From: Azolla caroliniana
Lineage: Eukaryota; Polypodiophyta
Reading direction: 5' to 3'
Assembly: GCA_043228905.1 (NCBI GenBank)
Contig: JBHGNT010000010.1
Span: 744,001 to 808,000 of the forward strand
DNA: 64,000 nt
In this document: positions 34,543 to 45,001 of the stretch, piece after piece
Numbering within the stretch: position 1 is the first letter of the stretch
Layout of the letters: every line of letters begins with the position of its first letter
Made by a program: the position numbers and the translations under genes
The notes under the pieces: generated by a model
Databases searched by the model: none
What the model was told of the DNA's origin: nothing
What the model saw: only the letters and a program-made list of their open reading frames with translations

Positions 34543-35157
34543 CTTAACACCGACTCACGCACACTCACTCACACACACACACACACACAGGCCAACCCGA
34601 CTCACACCCTTAAGTACAAGAAGTGTAGGAAAGGGGAAGCACCCGACACCAACGAAGACGCGAATATACACAGACAGACGCAAACGTATATATGTATATA
34701 AAAAAAAGAATACATTCCCGGCTTCGAGCCGTTCCAAGGCAGGTTACAGTAGTCGTCAGCTGCCAAGCCGCCGTCGGGGAGCTCACGGGCTCGTCTCGCC
34801 GAGCGGGGTCTTGCGCAGGAGATGAGCTGAAGCAAACCCTAAGCGAACACGAAGGAGAAGAAGAAAAAGAAAAAGAAACTAACTCTAAACCTAATGGTAT
34901 ACCCTCTAATGCAAAATGGGCAACCCTTTCACAAAGGGCGTTCCCTTCCTTTTATAGAACAAGGAAAGGGATGGGTTACAATGTGGGACAAATCCCGACT
35001 TACATGGGATCGTCTGCCCCGACTTGACCACTCTTCGGCGCCATAAAGGCGCCCTCGATATTCACACTAAATGTACATGGGTGCGTACACACGCTGCACC
35101 CCGCCGATGTAGCCAATGTTTCCCGGTTTCCGCCTCTGGCCGAAATTCTTCACGACA
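34371..35157 (-). repeat. 5' LTR of element D
   Basis: 787 bp, TGTCGTGAAGAATTTCGG ... CAACGCGACA on the minus strand. GA run about 34504-34540, CA run about 34572-34590, TATA box on the minus strand near 34955. The PBS-like site is at 34351-34366. Confidence 0.93.
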
Positions 35158-35424
35158 ACGTGGTGACAAGCGCCAACGATAACGGGACCTACCATCTCGC
35201 GGAGCTTGGCGGGACAAGGATGGCAGTACCGATGGCCGAGAAAAGGATCAAAGTGTTCAAAAAGCGGCATGAGGATGAACCGGACCCAAATGACTTGGAT
35301 TGTGAAGAGGATCGGTTCGGGGCGAATAGCAATCCGGAGGACTAAGGGTAAGCGCGGGCAGGTCTTCTCCGGCAAGAGTCTATTTAGGCGCATACCGGTG
35401 GATGCGTGGTCAGGTGGGGGCGGA

Positions 35425-36090
35425 TGTCGTGGAGAAAACCGTCCCTAGGCGGAATCGAAGAATAGTGCGCGCGAACTAGCCCTTATACGTAGGCACAAGT
35501 TTTGTTGTAATTTATATATTTAGGTACGAGTCGGCTGATGTGAATATCCTAGGTAGCACACATTTGTTAAGTAGAAAATCGAGACGTATCTTTGTCCGAA
35601 AGGACAAAGGATAAAGATGATGTAACGGGTTGTGACGGCCTCCCTCCTTGGGCTATAAAAGAGAGGGAGAGGAATCGTAATGGGGATCGCTTTTGTCGAA
35701 GACAAAGTGATGTCGGACTGGGACCGAGCTCTTCTCCTCTGTCTTTCTCTATATTTGCGTTGTGCAAGTTTTCGGGAGGCTGACTCTGCTCCGCAGAACG
35801 CCCGAGTGCTTCCGGTAGAGTCTCCATCTCGTGTCTGTGTGCGTGTGTGCGTGTAGGCGTCAGAGCTTGTCACTCACTGGCCCACCGGTTGTAACCCCTT
35901 TTCATCTGATATATATATATATATACATACACACATTCATCTTGTTTCAATTAGTTGCAGTTTTTGTGTATTTGTGTGCGTGCGAAGCACGACCGTTGTC
36001 TTTCCTGCTCCCCTCCATCTCTCTTGTTCCTCGGTATAAGGCCCCCGTGGTCCCGCCTCGTTCCATACGCACGCACGTAATAACGCGACA
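35425..36090 (+). repeat. 3' LTR of gypsy C
   Basis: 666 bp, TGTCGTGGAGAAAACCG ... ATAACGCGACA, directly after the purine tract GGTGGGGGCGGA. A GGCTATAAAAGAG TATA box lies at about 35652. The right flank is ACATA inside copia A's integrase. The partner copy of this target site should lie in the gap. Confidence 0.85.
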
Positions 36091-37220
36091 ACATAATATC
36101 GGCATCCGTCGAATGTAGCCGTATGCATCGGTCCGCATACGTCGGAATGGACTACGTCGAATAGACCTTTGCTCACGTTCCGCTCTTTCGGGAATGGGTG
36201 TCAGTGTTGCTTGCCAAATTGGCACGCTTCGCATACACCTTCAATCTCCTTCTCTTTGAATGTCGGGAGTCGGATGACAACTCTCAATTTCATTGCTTTG
36301 AGTTTGTTGAGATTGATGTGGCTGATTCGTTTGTGCCATAGCTCTATGTCGGAGTCGGCTTTTGTGCTTTTTGTGAACATGGCAGATTTATCTCGTGTGA
36401 ATCGAGAATGAACATCTAGCCCTCTCTTTTGCTGCGTGCGATGATTTGGCCCTCTTTTTCGATGAAGCACCCTTCTTGGTTAAATCGTACTTGCATCCCT
36501 TGCTCAACCATTTGGCCGACCGAGACCAAGTTCTTCGTGATGGTGGGAACATGCAAGCCCTTTTTAATGTATGTTTGCTTACCTCTTTCGCTGAACGGAA
36601 AATTGCCGATGTGCCGAATCGGGTTCGTAGTGTCATCTCCGGTTTCGACATAACCGGGTCGCTCCGGCTCTCGAAGTTCGAGAAACCATTCTTTATGAGA
36701 TGTCATATGGTTTGAGGCACCAGAGTCAACAAACCATACGTCCTCCGGATTGAGGGCACTAGTTGAGGTAGAGGCCGACATATAGTTTGCTCTATGTTTC
36801 ATCATGAACATTCCGCCATGGTCGGAGTTGTGTGCATACATTCTGCGACGATCTTCGTAGTTGGAGTTGTGCCTGTACATTCCGCTATACTCTTCATAGT
36901 TGGAATTGTGCGCGTAATTCGTGAGTTGTTGGCTTGTGGAAGCCGATTCACGCATCTTCTTTCGGCACTCTTCTTCGTGGTGGCCGAGCTTTCCGCAGTA
37001 TCCGCATTTGGTTGCGTTTTGACGGCTCGGGCCGGAGTGGAAGCTCCCCCTTCTTGTGAAGGTTCCTCGTTGCCTTCCGTTTTGCGGCCGAAATTGGGAG
37101 TTGTTGTCGTAGGTCGGACCTCGTCCGCCTTGTCCTTGGCCGAATCGGCCTCTCAATCGTCCGCGTCCTCTTCCTCCGTTCGAGTACGTGTACATGTGGC
37201 CTTCCGACTCATTGCTCCTT
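36091..37220 (-). pseudogene. copia A: gag C-terminus, protease, pre-integrase, start of integrase
   Basis: Minus-strand translation after the solo LTR: RTRSNESEGHMYTYSNGG, Gly/Arg-rich linker, zinc knuckle CGYCGKLGHHEEEC, protease VWFVDSGASNHMTSHKEWF, LHVPTITKNLVSVGQM, then (after a frameshift near 36420) the pre-integrase LWHKRISHINLNKL ... CEACQFGKQH, a TGA, and integrase start FDVVHSDVCGPMHTATFDG cut by gypsy C at 36090. The frameshift and stop make it nonfunctional. Confidence 0.9.
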
Positions 37221-37225
37221 GTACG

Positions 37226-37711
37226 TGAAGTTAAAATCGTTGTCGGCCATGACCGATTGTACGTGTGCGGAATAATAGTCAATCTAATGGAAAGGAAAAA
37301 CAGAATACATAAACTGAGAATGACACAGATTTTAACGTGGAAACTCGAACTGGGGAAAAAAAAACCACGTGGAGTCCACAAACTCCGAACAGAACACTAT
37401 GAGAGAAATGAATACAATCAGAGATCTCAGAGGCAACGACCTCGTGATCCTGCTTCGCCAACAGGTAGCTATGGAGCTCACTCACACTAGATCACTCTCA
37501 CAGTTACGGAGGCAACAACCTCGTCTACAGTAACTTTACAATAACGCACACATCTAACATGATTTCCCTAAGTACTTATATACCTTTCAACTATTTACAA
37601 GTTTAGCCTTCCGTGTTGGCTATCTCCACCATTTCCGGATTCGGCCTCGGCCGAGTTGCTAATCAACACGGTGCTTCTCACTTCCCATCCGGAGGGACCT
37701 GTTTCCTAACA
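37226..37711 (-). repeat. solo LTR of copia family B in copia A gag
   Basis: 486 bp, TGTTAGGAAACAGG ... TAACTTCA on the minus strand, with perfect GTACG target copies (37221-37225, 37712-37716). It carries a GGTATATAAG TATA box. Removing it with one target copy restores the gag reading frame (...ENHVRTRSNESEGH...). It is the same family as the LTR at 18781-19253. Confidence 0.94.
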
Positions 37712-37716
37712 GTACG

Positions 37717-38286
37717 CACATGGTTTTCTTCGACCAATAGCTTTCATTGGAGCTCAAAGAAGGAGGGATATTTCTCCCATGCTAGAACGGTGGTTCGCAT
37801 CGCGCCGAACCGTGGTGCGAGGCCGCCGAGGCATATTTGCACCATCTCATCATCATCGATATTTACACTTATTGAGACGAGCAAGTCACAAAGCTCCTTG
37901 ATCTTCAAGGTGTATTTCGTCATAGACATGTCCCTTTGTTGAATGTTGTTCAACTCTTGGCAGAGTTGAAGCCTTCTTGCAGTTGTGTTCATCGCGAAAA
38001 TCTTTCGTAGATTTTCCCATGCCTCCTTCGGCGTGTTGGCTTCGCGAATGTAGCCGAGCATGTGATCGTGAACACATGTCACCAAGCAATACATCACGCG
38101 GCTTGCGGCTTGATCCCACGTTGCGTATCCAGGAGCCGTTTCGATGGGTCGGTCTTCGTGCGCTCCTTTGATGTAGCTCCAATAGCCTTGTCCGACAAGG
38201 TATTGGTGCATCTTGTACTCCCAAGATGCGAAGTTGTTTCGATCCAACTTCTCGGTAGGGAGAGCGCTCCCCATTTGAGTATTCAT
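37717..38286 (-). pseudogene. copia A gag, N-terminal part
   Basis: The ATG at 38286 opens a typical copia Gag: KLDRNNFASWEYKMHQYLVG, IETAPGYATWDQAASRVMYC, TPKEAWENLRKIFA, RRLQLCQELNNIQQRDM and EMVQICLGGLAPRF. A TGA after FFELQ (about 37743) ends the open frame. The same frame continues KLLVEENHV up to the solo LTR and resumes beyond it, so the TGA is a point mutation and the element is dead. Confidence 0.9.
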
Positions 38287-38426
38287 TATGTCGATTCTTC
38301 TTCTTCTTCTTCTTCTTCTCTCTTCGAATGCGAGCTATGTAGCGAAGCTACGATAGTGATGAGCCGGTTCTTGGTCGTCGGCGTAGGACACAGCGCACGC
38401 GGATGGGCTAGATCAAGCTACCAAGT

Positions 38427-38439
38427 CGCTCTGATACCA
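38427..38439 (-). other. primer-binding site of copia A (initiator tRNA-Met)
   Basis: Reads TGGTATCAGAGCG on the minus strand, directly next to the 5' LTR. It is the standard copia match to the 3' end of initiator tRNA-Met. Confidence 0.93.
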
Positions 38440-38826
38440 TATTAAGAATCACGAGATGGATTCTGTGCAACGAAATAGATATGAACTGTGCGTGTGTATG
38501 AAAGAGAGAGAGTGAGAGAGACACAAAGTAAGACACAGAGAATACGCAAGGTAAAGTATATTAACAAAGGAGAAAGACTCAACCTTTTACAAGGTGGGAG
38601 GAGGGTGCTTTATATAGTCACCCTCTCTCTTCATTAACTACAAGACTCATAGAGCATGGGGAATGTGAAAGCTCATAAGTTATGTGTCATAGAATATGAT
38701 TCTATGACTCATACTAAATGCTAGAATACAAGGTGGTGACATAATGGTGACTCTTGACTGTTGGAGTGTCTATTCACTCTCAAGGGGAGTTCACACACTA
38801 GACCAAGTTGAGCTTGATTCTCAACA
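38440..38826 (-). repeat. 5' LTR of copia A
   Basis: 387 bp, matching 16625-17013. CTATATAAAG TATA box at about 38612 (minus strand). About 14 substitutions separate the two copies outside the GA/CA microsatellite. Confidence 0.93.
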
Positions 38827-38831
38827 ATCCC

Positions 38832-39347
38832 ATTGACCTTATGTCATTGATTTAGGCTTTATATGCATAGTATGAAAGAAACCGCCCAATGAGAAACATC
38901 TTGATATTGCCCATTGTTTGATTGTTCAATTGAGACTCGAAGAGGGTCAAGTTTTGTGTCTCACCAGGTGTAGGTTCACATGGGTTCAACATTTTTCCCA
39001 TTAAAGTGGTGTCGACTATGGTAGGTATTTTTCCCCACTCATAGGATGCATCCAAATTTCATCTTTAATTGTTCGACTCTCCCAACTCCTGATATTAATT
39101 GCCTAATGTAAGCAACAATGTTGCTCTTCTAAAACATAAACCTTAATAAAAAGGCAAAACGCAATGTATGGGATTCATGGTTATGGAATAGATTATCATG
39201 TAATCCAAGTAGATTATGATGCAACATCACTCATTAAAATTAGAACAAACAATTTTAAGTAATGAATTATGTTTCCCCTAATTAAACATGAAGCAATCTA
39301 ATGTTCCTTAATAATCATGCTTAATAACGTCAACCATTGTTAAACTA
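38832..39347. other. AT-rich flank of copia A, no gene
   Basis: No convincing coding signal. The start (about 38852-38900) resembles the decayed LINE RT left of copia A (GCTWTATATGCA...ATGAGAAAC), but comes from a second, diverged piece. Confidence 0.5.
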
Positions 39348-39962
39348 TTGAGGGGATCGGTGCGTGATCGGTCATGTGTTATGTGTGGGTCTACATCTGA
39401 GACATTGCATCATGTATTTTGGGAATGTGTTTTCGCTAAAAGGTTTTGGTTTCGAATTCTTAGGCTTCTGGGTCGTAAGTATACCTTGGCTATCTTCATG
39501 TGGGGTGCAGTCTTTTGGGGAATGTTGGATCAACAAACAACCTTTTATCATTGTCAGCATTCTTCTTTGTCTTTACATGTGAGAAGTTTTCAAGTATATG
39601 CTATTTCAAGTTCCTTGCAGGGAATCAAGTTCTTCTCGCAGAGTTATGTTTGACAAATTGTTTCCTCTTTGGGTTTATGGGTTCTTTGGAAAGCTAGGTG
39701 TTCCAAGCTATACAATGATGAAAATACTCATGTTGTAGAACAAGTTAAGTCTTTTTGGGACTTATTAGTACATACGGTTAAAGGTGATTATGACAATTAT
39801 AAGGGATCAGGAAACACAACTAATCGAAAAAGAAGGAGAATTCGAAGAGTTTGGTCATCTATTCCTATCATGTTGGATGCAAAGGCTAATGTCAAGCGGA
39901 ATTACATACCACCTCATTGGTTGTTCCCGCCACCAGCACCGTCCATAGAGCAAACAACATGA
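39348..39962 (+). pseudogene. LINE ORF2 3' end, copy 1 (zinc-binding domain and C-terminus)
   Basis: RDRSCVMCGSTSETLHHVFW, ECVFAKRFWFRI is the zf-RVT zinc-binding pattern (CxxCx8HxxxxC) of plant LINE ORF2. After a frame break near 39660, VLWKARCSKLYNDE, VKSFWDLLVHTVKGDYD and NYIPPHWLFPPPAPS give the C-terminus to TGA at 39962. It is 5'-truncated; the RT and endonuclease are absent. Confidence 0.8.
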
Positions 39963-41090
39963 AAGAGGATTTCGCTGATAATCAACGACATGGAGAGATG
40001 GTTGATGTCGATTGAATGAAGCAAGTTTTATTTTTCATTACAATGATTGATGATGGCGGTGGGGATAAAAGCATGTTTCCATGCAGAGAGGATAAGTGTT
40101 GATGGTGCGACGGCTGAAGCATATCATGAGGAGATTTGGAAATTGTTTACACTTAATTTGTTGTTGTTTTTACAGGTCCTTGGTGGTAATCGGTGAGATG
40201 TTTGATGAGGACTGAATGAAGTAGGGTTTTTTCTTTTGAGATAAGGATGAGTGAGAAGCATATTTTCTTGAGGAGCCGCTGTTTGAGGTAGTTGATTGTC
40301 TGTTTTTCATTATGATGAGTGATGGGGGTGTGGGAATTGAAGTATATTTTCATGAGATGAGTAATGATGGTGTGGGAGCTGATGCATATTTTTATGAGTA
40401 CGTTAGAAATTGTTTTTAAACTTAATGGCGAGATGGTTCATGTGGATTGAATGAAGCAAGTTAAGGAGGACTCGAGATGGTGCATGGGATGAGGTTACTA
40501 TAATATCATTTTGTTGTCATAGGTACATCGTTTGGGAGATTGCTATATATAGATATTGTGTTGTTCATTAGGATGAGTAATAATGACGGTAGATATTGAA
40601 GCATATTGTTATGATGAGAGGATGAGTGATGATGGTGTGGAGGCCGAAGCAGTTCATGAGGAGAGGAGGAAATATTCTAGACTCATTTTGTTTGTTATTT
40701 GTACAAGAATTGGGTGATAATTAGCGAGATGGTTGATGTGGACTGAATGAAGAAATTTTTTTTGTGATAAGGATGAATGAAGATGGTGGGGGGGTCGAAG
40801 CCGACTATCATGAGTAGCTGAGGAAACTTTTAGACTAATTTTTTGTTGTTAATACAGGATTTTCGTGGGCATTAGCAAGATGCCAAGATGGTCAGCTCAT
40901 CAAGATGTTGAATGAAGAAAATTTTAGGTTTCTCATTATGATGTGTGTTCATGGTGTGGTGATAGGGATTGAAGCATAATAGTATGATGAGGGGATGAGT
41001 AACGATGGTGTGGGGGCTGAAGCAGATCATGAGGGAGGAGGAAATAGTCTAGATTTATTTCGTTTTTAGTTGTACATGAACTTCATTGCT
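39963..41090 (+). repeat. LINE 3' region: diverged ~150-bp tandem repeats, copy 1
   Basis: Recurrent units contain GAGATGGTTGATGTGGA(TT/CT)GAATGAAG, a TTTTTGATAAGGATGAGTGATGATGG-like centre, GTGTGGGGG(C/T)GAAGCATAT and TCATGAGGAGA, spaced roughly 130-160 bp. About seven units follow the ORF end directly. The same array follows the LINE end at 50990 (51000-51360 and 56006-56535). Confidence 0.75.
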
Positions 41091-41935
41091 GAACTTCGTT
41101 TGGAAACAACAATCTGGGTTGGCTATTCAACCAAGACTGGGAGAACAGGGTCTTCTATTCGAATCAAAGACCTATGAAGCAATGATCACTTTCCTTTGAA
41201 ATGTTATAAAGAATCTGACAAATCATCCCTAGATGAATGTATTTTGTTGCTATTGGAACATGCCATGGCCTTAAATGGAACTGTTGATTTACATGTTAAG
41301 GCATCGAATGGACTCCTGGTTGTTGTTGCTCAGTCACCAAAGAAATTTGCAGAAATGTATGTTGGGAGAGTAAGCTGGTTGAGACAATTCGTTGGACATG
41401 TTGATACAAGTACACGAGAGATAATAGGAAGGCTTTTTTACAAGGTTTGAAGAAACTCATGGTGTTGTATGTGCAACTAGATATATTCTGCCGCAATGTA
41501 TGATTGGCATGCCAACATTTCCAATTAACAAGATGAAAAACATACTATCAAGCTTGGTTCACTTGAGAATGTCAGGAAATCCTCTCCTATCAGGAACTGT
41601 AGTGGAAGCAGTTGGTCATATTGGTCTATGGGGCTGTTTACCTCTATTTTTTTATAGTGATGAATAGTATATAGGTGTAGATTCTATCAGCAATAATGAG
41701 GTGGCAGAAGGAAAACTAGTTTTAACATCTGAAATTCAGTTGTTCAATGATGTCATATCTTCAAAAGATTCAAAATCAGTTCAGACAGCAATATTGCGTA
41801 TGGGCATATCTGCCATGGTGGCCCTGAAATGATACTTTTGGAAGCAACGTTGAATGCGATATTTGCATTGAACAGGACTACGGTGGAGGAGGTGTTGTTT
41901 TCTATAGGTGAAGCTATTTGTTTTATATGGGGCGG
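41091..41935 (+). pseudogene. ECM29-like (proteasome adaptor) fragment, intronless
   Basis: Three-frame reading gives, in order, ESKTYEAM, LKCYKESDKSSLDECILLLL, EHAMALNGTVDLHVKASNGL, YVGRVSWLRQFVGHVDTSTR, then (other frames) AVGHIGLWGCLPLFF, ILRMGISAMVALK and EVLFSIGEAICFIWGG. This order and wording match the plant ECM29 proteasome-associated HEAT-repeat protein. Frameshifts and stops make it dead. Homology runs over ~830 bp with no obvious intron, so it probably came from spliced RNA. It is embedded between LINE 3' repeats and a PPR fragment. ECM29 identity is from memory of the family and should be confirmed by a search. Confidence 0.65.
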
Positions 41936-42160
41936 CCTTGATTAGCATTGCTTTGATGGACATGTATGGAAAATGTGGTGAAGTGGAGAAAGACAAGGAA
42001 GTATTTGGTGAGCTCACTATCCGTGATCTCGCATGTTGGACCACACTTATTTCAGGATATGCCCACCAAAAACTGGGTGAAGGAATGTTGAGCAATATAT
42101 GTGGCAGAGACTCCAGTGATAAAGGCCAAAAATCTTGAGCCCAGTGTTGTTGAGACTGTT
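41936..42160 (+). pseudogene. PPR gene fragment fused to the ECM29 fragment
   Basis: SIALMDMYGKCGEVEKDKEV, FGELTIRDLACWTTLISGYA reads as one L plus part of one S motif of a PLS-class PPR protein (compare DMYAKCGSLEKAQEVF and SWNAIISGYA in the gene at 57737). It follows FIWGG of the ECM29 piece with no spacer and ends near 42090. Confidence 0.75.
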
Positions 42161-42300
42161 AAAGCTGCACGAGTGTTCAATAGTTTTCTAGTTAATTATG
42201 TTGCAATTTTTTTTGTAATACTGGACTTTTTTGTATATTGCCTTTGGCCACTTTATGTTAATACCAATGGAGGTTATTTTTTATGGAAAAAAAAAAACGT
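42161..42300 (+). repeat. LINE-type 3' tail, copy 1
   Basis: TTTGTAATACTGGAC, then TTAATACCAATGGAGG and TATGG followed by 11 A. The same tail closes the PPR fragment at 45345, and a variant (AACTAATGGAAGGAG...GGAAAAA) closes LINE copies at about 47490 and 48110. Confidence 0.65.
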
Positions 42301-45001
42301 AAGCCATTTCATTGTTATTTTCTCTTTTTTATTATGGTTTAGATTTAATGAAAGTATCCCTTTGTCTTTGAGCTATGAGAAATACCGTTTGTAATATCAA
42401 TGGTACACCATGTAGAAGGGGAGGTTACATTATTTTCCTCATAAAGTTGATAAGACAATAACATGAAACAATAATTTGAGTGAACATTTTACCAAGGAAA
42501 TAAAAATAACAATAATGTATAACGCGTGATGCTAAGACAATCAAACATAATGTTGCATTGTCAAAAGGCTTTGATATTGGCCATGTGGATAGACGAATTC
42601 ATGCATTTGAAACAACACCAATAATAGTAGGAATAATTGCTTTAAGGTATATTATTTTAACTTGTGGAAGGTGGAATGAAATGCGACAAAATTAAGCTAC
42701 TTTACAACCACTAGTTTATCATCATGATAAACCACTTTAATTGCCAATCTTATTGAAGATCATCAAATCCCGATATACATTGACATGTGTCTTGATATTG
42801 ACCCTAAGCTTCTCCACCGACCTAAGCACAAGTTTTGTATTCCACTATATGGATTGAATGATTACATTATAAAGGCATTTTGTTGGAGATAATTGCTAAT
42901 GTTCATTGTTGTAAACTAAAATTATCAAGTATATGAGTAAGTGATTTATTCCAATAATGAGCACGTAATGTATTGTCTCAAGAACTTTTAGCCTTGAGAA
43001 ATATGTGTGGAGGGCATATGAACCAATACAAAAGGCAAATTAGTTCCATCTAACTCGTCATCTCAAACATGACGAAATGTGTGACGAAAGTTTATAGGAT
43101 GGCAAGCAATGTGATGAGATACATAGAGACAATGGTGAGACAGAAAACACGTCAAAACACTAAGCAACCTAGAAATGCCATAACAAACTTAAAGGATATA
43201 CTAGGGTAAGTCGTTTGGATGCATCTTTAGCTGAAGCATGCTAGAAATCTAGGAGCCATTGTGACTCGTAACTCCAAAAGGTGGGTGAGGGAACCAAGAT
43301 CATCAACACAAGGGGGGAAGCATGATGAACCCTTGAATTAGATGGAGGCAATATTGTTATCTATCGAAACAATTTGTCAAGCACTTGAACAGGAATATTC
43401 AAAGTGCATGTGGGATTTTTTGTGGAGCATAGTTTTGAACTATGTAATAAAATGTTATTTGGTGAAATAATTAGTTTTGGAAATGGGGCAACTAGAGAGA
43501 TAAAAATGAGTTTTAGAGTGGTAAGGTAATAGCTTAGAAAAATGAAAGAAAGCTAGAGAGATAATAAAAAAGAATTTTAGAGAGATGAAAATGGGGTAAA
43601 GAACTATAAGAGGGGTTGGCTAAATGGAAAGGGTAAGAGAAATTTGGGGTTTTGTGAAAGAAAAGGTGTTACAAAGATAAAAAATAAAAAAAATTTGAAA
43701 ATGGATTTGCAAGATGGGAAGAGCTTTAGAGAGGTCAATAAGGGTTCAAGACATAAAAATATATATCATTGTCTATCCATCCCGCGAGTTTCTTGGAGTG
43801 TGGAAAAACAATTTAAATTTCCTATGTATTCGTTAGGTGTTAGTCTATCATGCAACACTTATTTGGTTCTTTGTGGTGTGGATATTTGTCTTCATTCAAT
43901 TAGTTTATTTAATTTTGGTTTCTCTTGTTGATTATATATCAATTTTTCGAAGTTTGGGTTGTTCACATGAGATGTAAATTATATCCCTAAAAGAATGCCC
44001 TAGTGAAATGGCATGCATTATCAATTATAAATGCAATAACAAGCCAAGAAAATATTGGGAGATGCAATGAGAAACTAAAAATACATAAAACATCGCGTCT
44101 TGCTCGAATCATACATATTTGTTTGCAATCATATTTCTCAAACATGATCTCCTCCTTTCACCTATCATATGATGTCACAATCTTGTATTGATACATACTA
44201 AGAAAACTAATGAAATAATAACGGAAATAGTGTATCAAGGACATGTAACCACATTGATCATCTCCAATCAAAGGACAAGTTACAAACACAAATGCCCATA
44301 GTGTCCCACGCAATCAAATATGGACTTATGATATACCTTAGAAGTTAGCAATTTGACAAATCCAAAGTACAAGAGCTTTGCCTTAGTGACATGATATCAA
44401 CAACATTGTTAAATATCATATTGAAGGAGCAACTAATCCTCTTCGCAGTGTAAACTCCTCTCCTTGGGCTCCCAAACCAACAAATTTCCTAGGTCCAAAT
44501 GGGTTTGTTCCAAGTCCTAGGTAATTAGTTTATTGCTTATCCTACCTTTAAAACTATTAGAATTAGTTTTTGGAATTGGTTTATAAGGCTATGCCTATGA
44601 CACATTATAAATTTATAAGCGCTCTTATTTCCAGTGCCATGGTAGAAATGTGGGCATGAAAAGCATTAGTTCCACAACATCAATAACCGATACAAAGGTT
44701 GATCATTTGGGAGGGCACATTGCAAGGAGCCCAATGGCGGAAATGCAATTTATATCTTTCAAAAGAGGCAAATGACTCTTTACATAAGTTTTAAATACAC
44801 ATATTTACATGACATGGCATACTTTATGTTATTCGTAGTTTTAATCAATGGCATACAATTGAAAATCGCAAAAGCTATATTATCATGTGGCCTAAACACA
44901 TCATACAATAAACTTTTTCTTTTGTACATCTTACCTATTTATCCTATCTCCAACCATCGTTTATGAGAATAGATTAACTTATGGAGTATTGAGAAGACTT
45001 G
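42301..45001. other. AT-rich intergenic, no gene seen
   Basis: Short frames only (for example 43644-43931, 44772-44966) without recognisable domains. No clear repeats with defined ends. It probably consists of old decayed transposons. Confidence 0.55.

Larger units (their letters stand above)
24703..35157 (-). mobile_element. element D: gypsy-like, gag-bearing, no pol seen (non-autonomous?)
   Basis: LTRs at 24703-25487 (3') and 34371-35157 (5'), about 98-99% alike by eye, with 4-bp ACGT target copies (24699-24702, 35158-35161). Minus orientation: the purine tract GGTGGGGGCGGA abuts the 3' LTR, and a PBS-like TGGTGAACCCGACGTG lies 4 nt inside the 5' LTR. LTR ends (TGTCGTG... ...CGACA) and purine tract are shared with gypsy C, so D belongs to C's lineage. 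Without copia E its interior is about 3.5 kb: a gag ORF next to the 5' LTR, then GC-rich diverged tandem repeats. No protease, RT or integrase motif is visible. It resembles a gag-retaining non-autonomous element probably mobilised by C-type elements. Confidence 0.85.
19670..36090 (+). mobile_element. gypsy retrotransposon C (5' end missing in gap)
   Basis: Ty3/gypsy-type element on the plus strand, inserted into the integrase of copia A. Visible from left to right: gag/protease region, RT and RNase H to 22784, solo LTR F, integrase to 24702, element D, the last 60 codons of pol (35162-35345), a polypurine tract (GGTGGGGGCGGA, 35413-35424) and the 3' LTR (35425-36090). The 5' LTR is not seen. 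Removing F with one CAAGG copy and D with one ACGT copy rejoins the coding sequence. Multiple stops and frameshifts make it nonfunctional. Confidence 0.88.
16625..38826 (-). mobile_element. copia retrotransposon A, outer shell of a nested cluster
   Basis: A Ty1/copia element on the minus strand, stretched to 22.2 kb by later insertions. The 5' LTR is 38440-38826 and the 3' LTR 16625-17013; they match end to end with about 14 substitutions by eye outside a GA/CA microsatellite. The flanking copies are ATGCC (16620-16624) and ATCCC (38827-38831), a 5-bp target duplication with one mismatch. The primer-binding site abuts the 5' LTR (TGGTATCAGAGCG as read on the minus strand, initiator tRNA-Met type). 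A purine run TTAAGGGGGCG precedes the 3' LTR. Surviving coding pieces in order are gag, gag C-terminus/protease/pre-integrase/start of integrase, and the last part of RT plus RNase H. The middle of integrase and RT is not visible and may lie in the 100-N gap. Confidence 0.9.
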
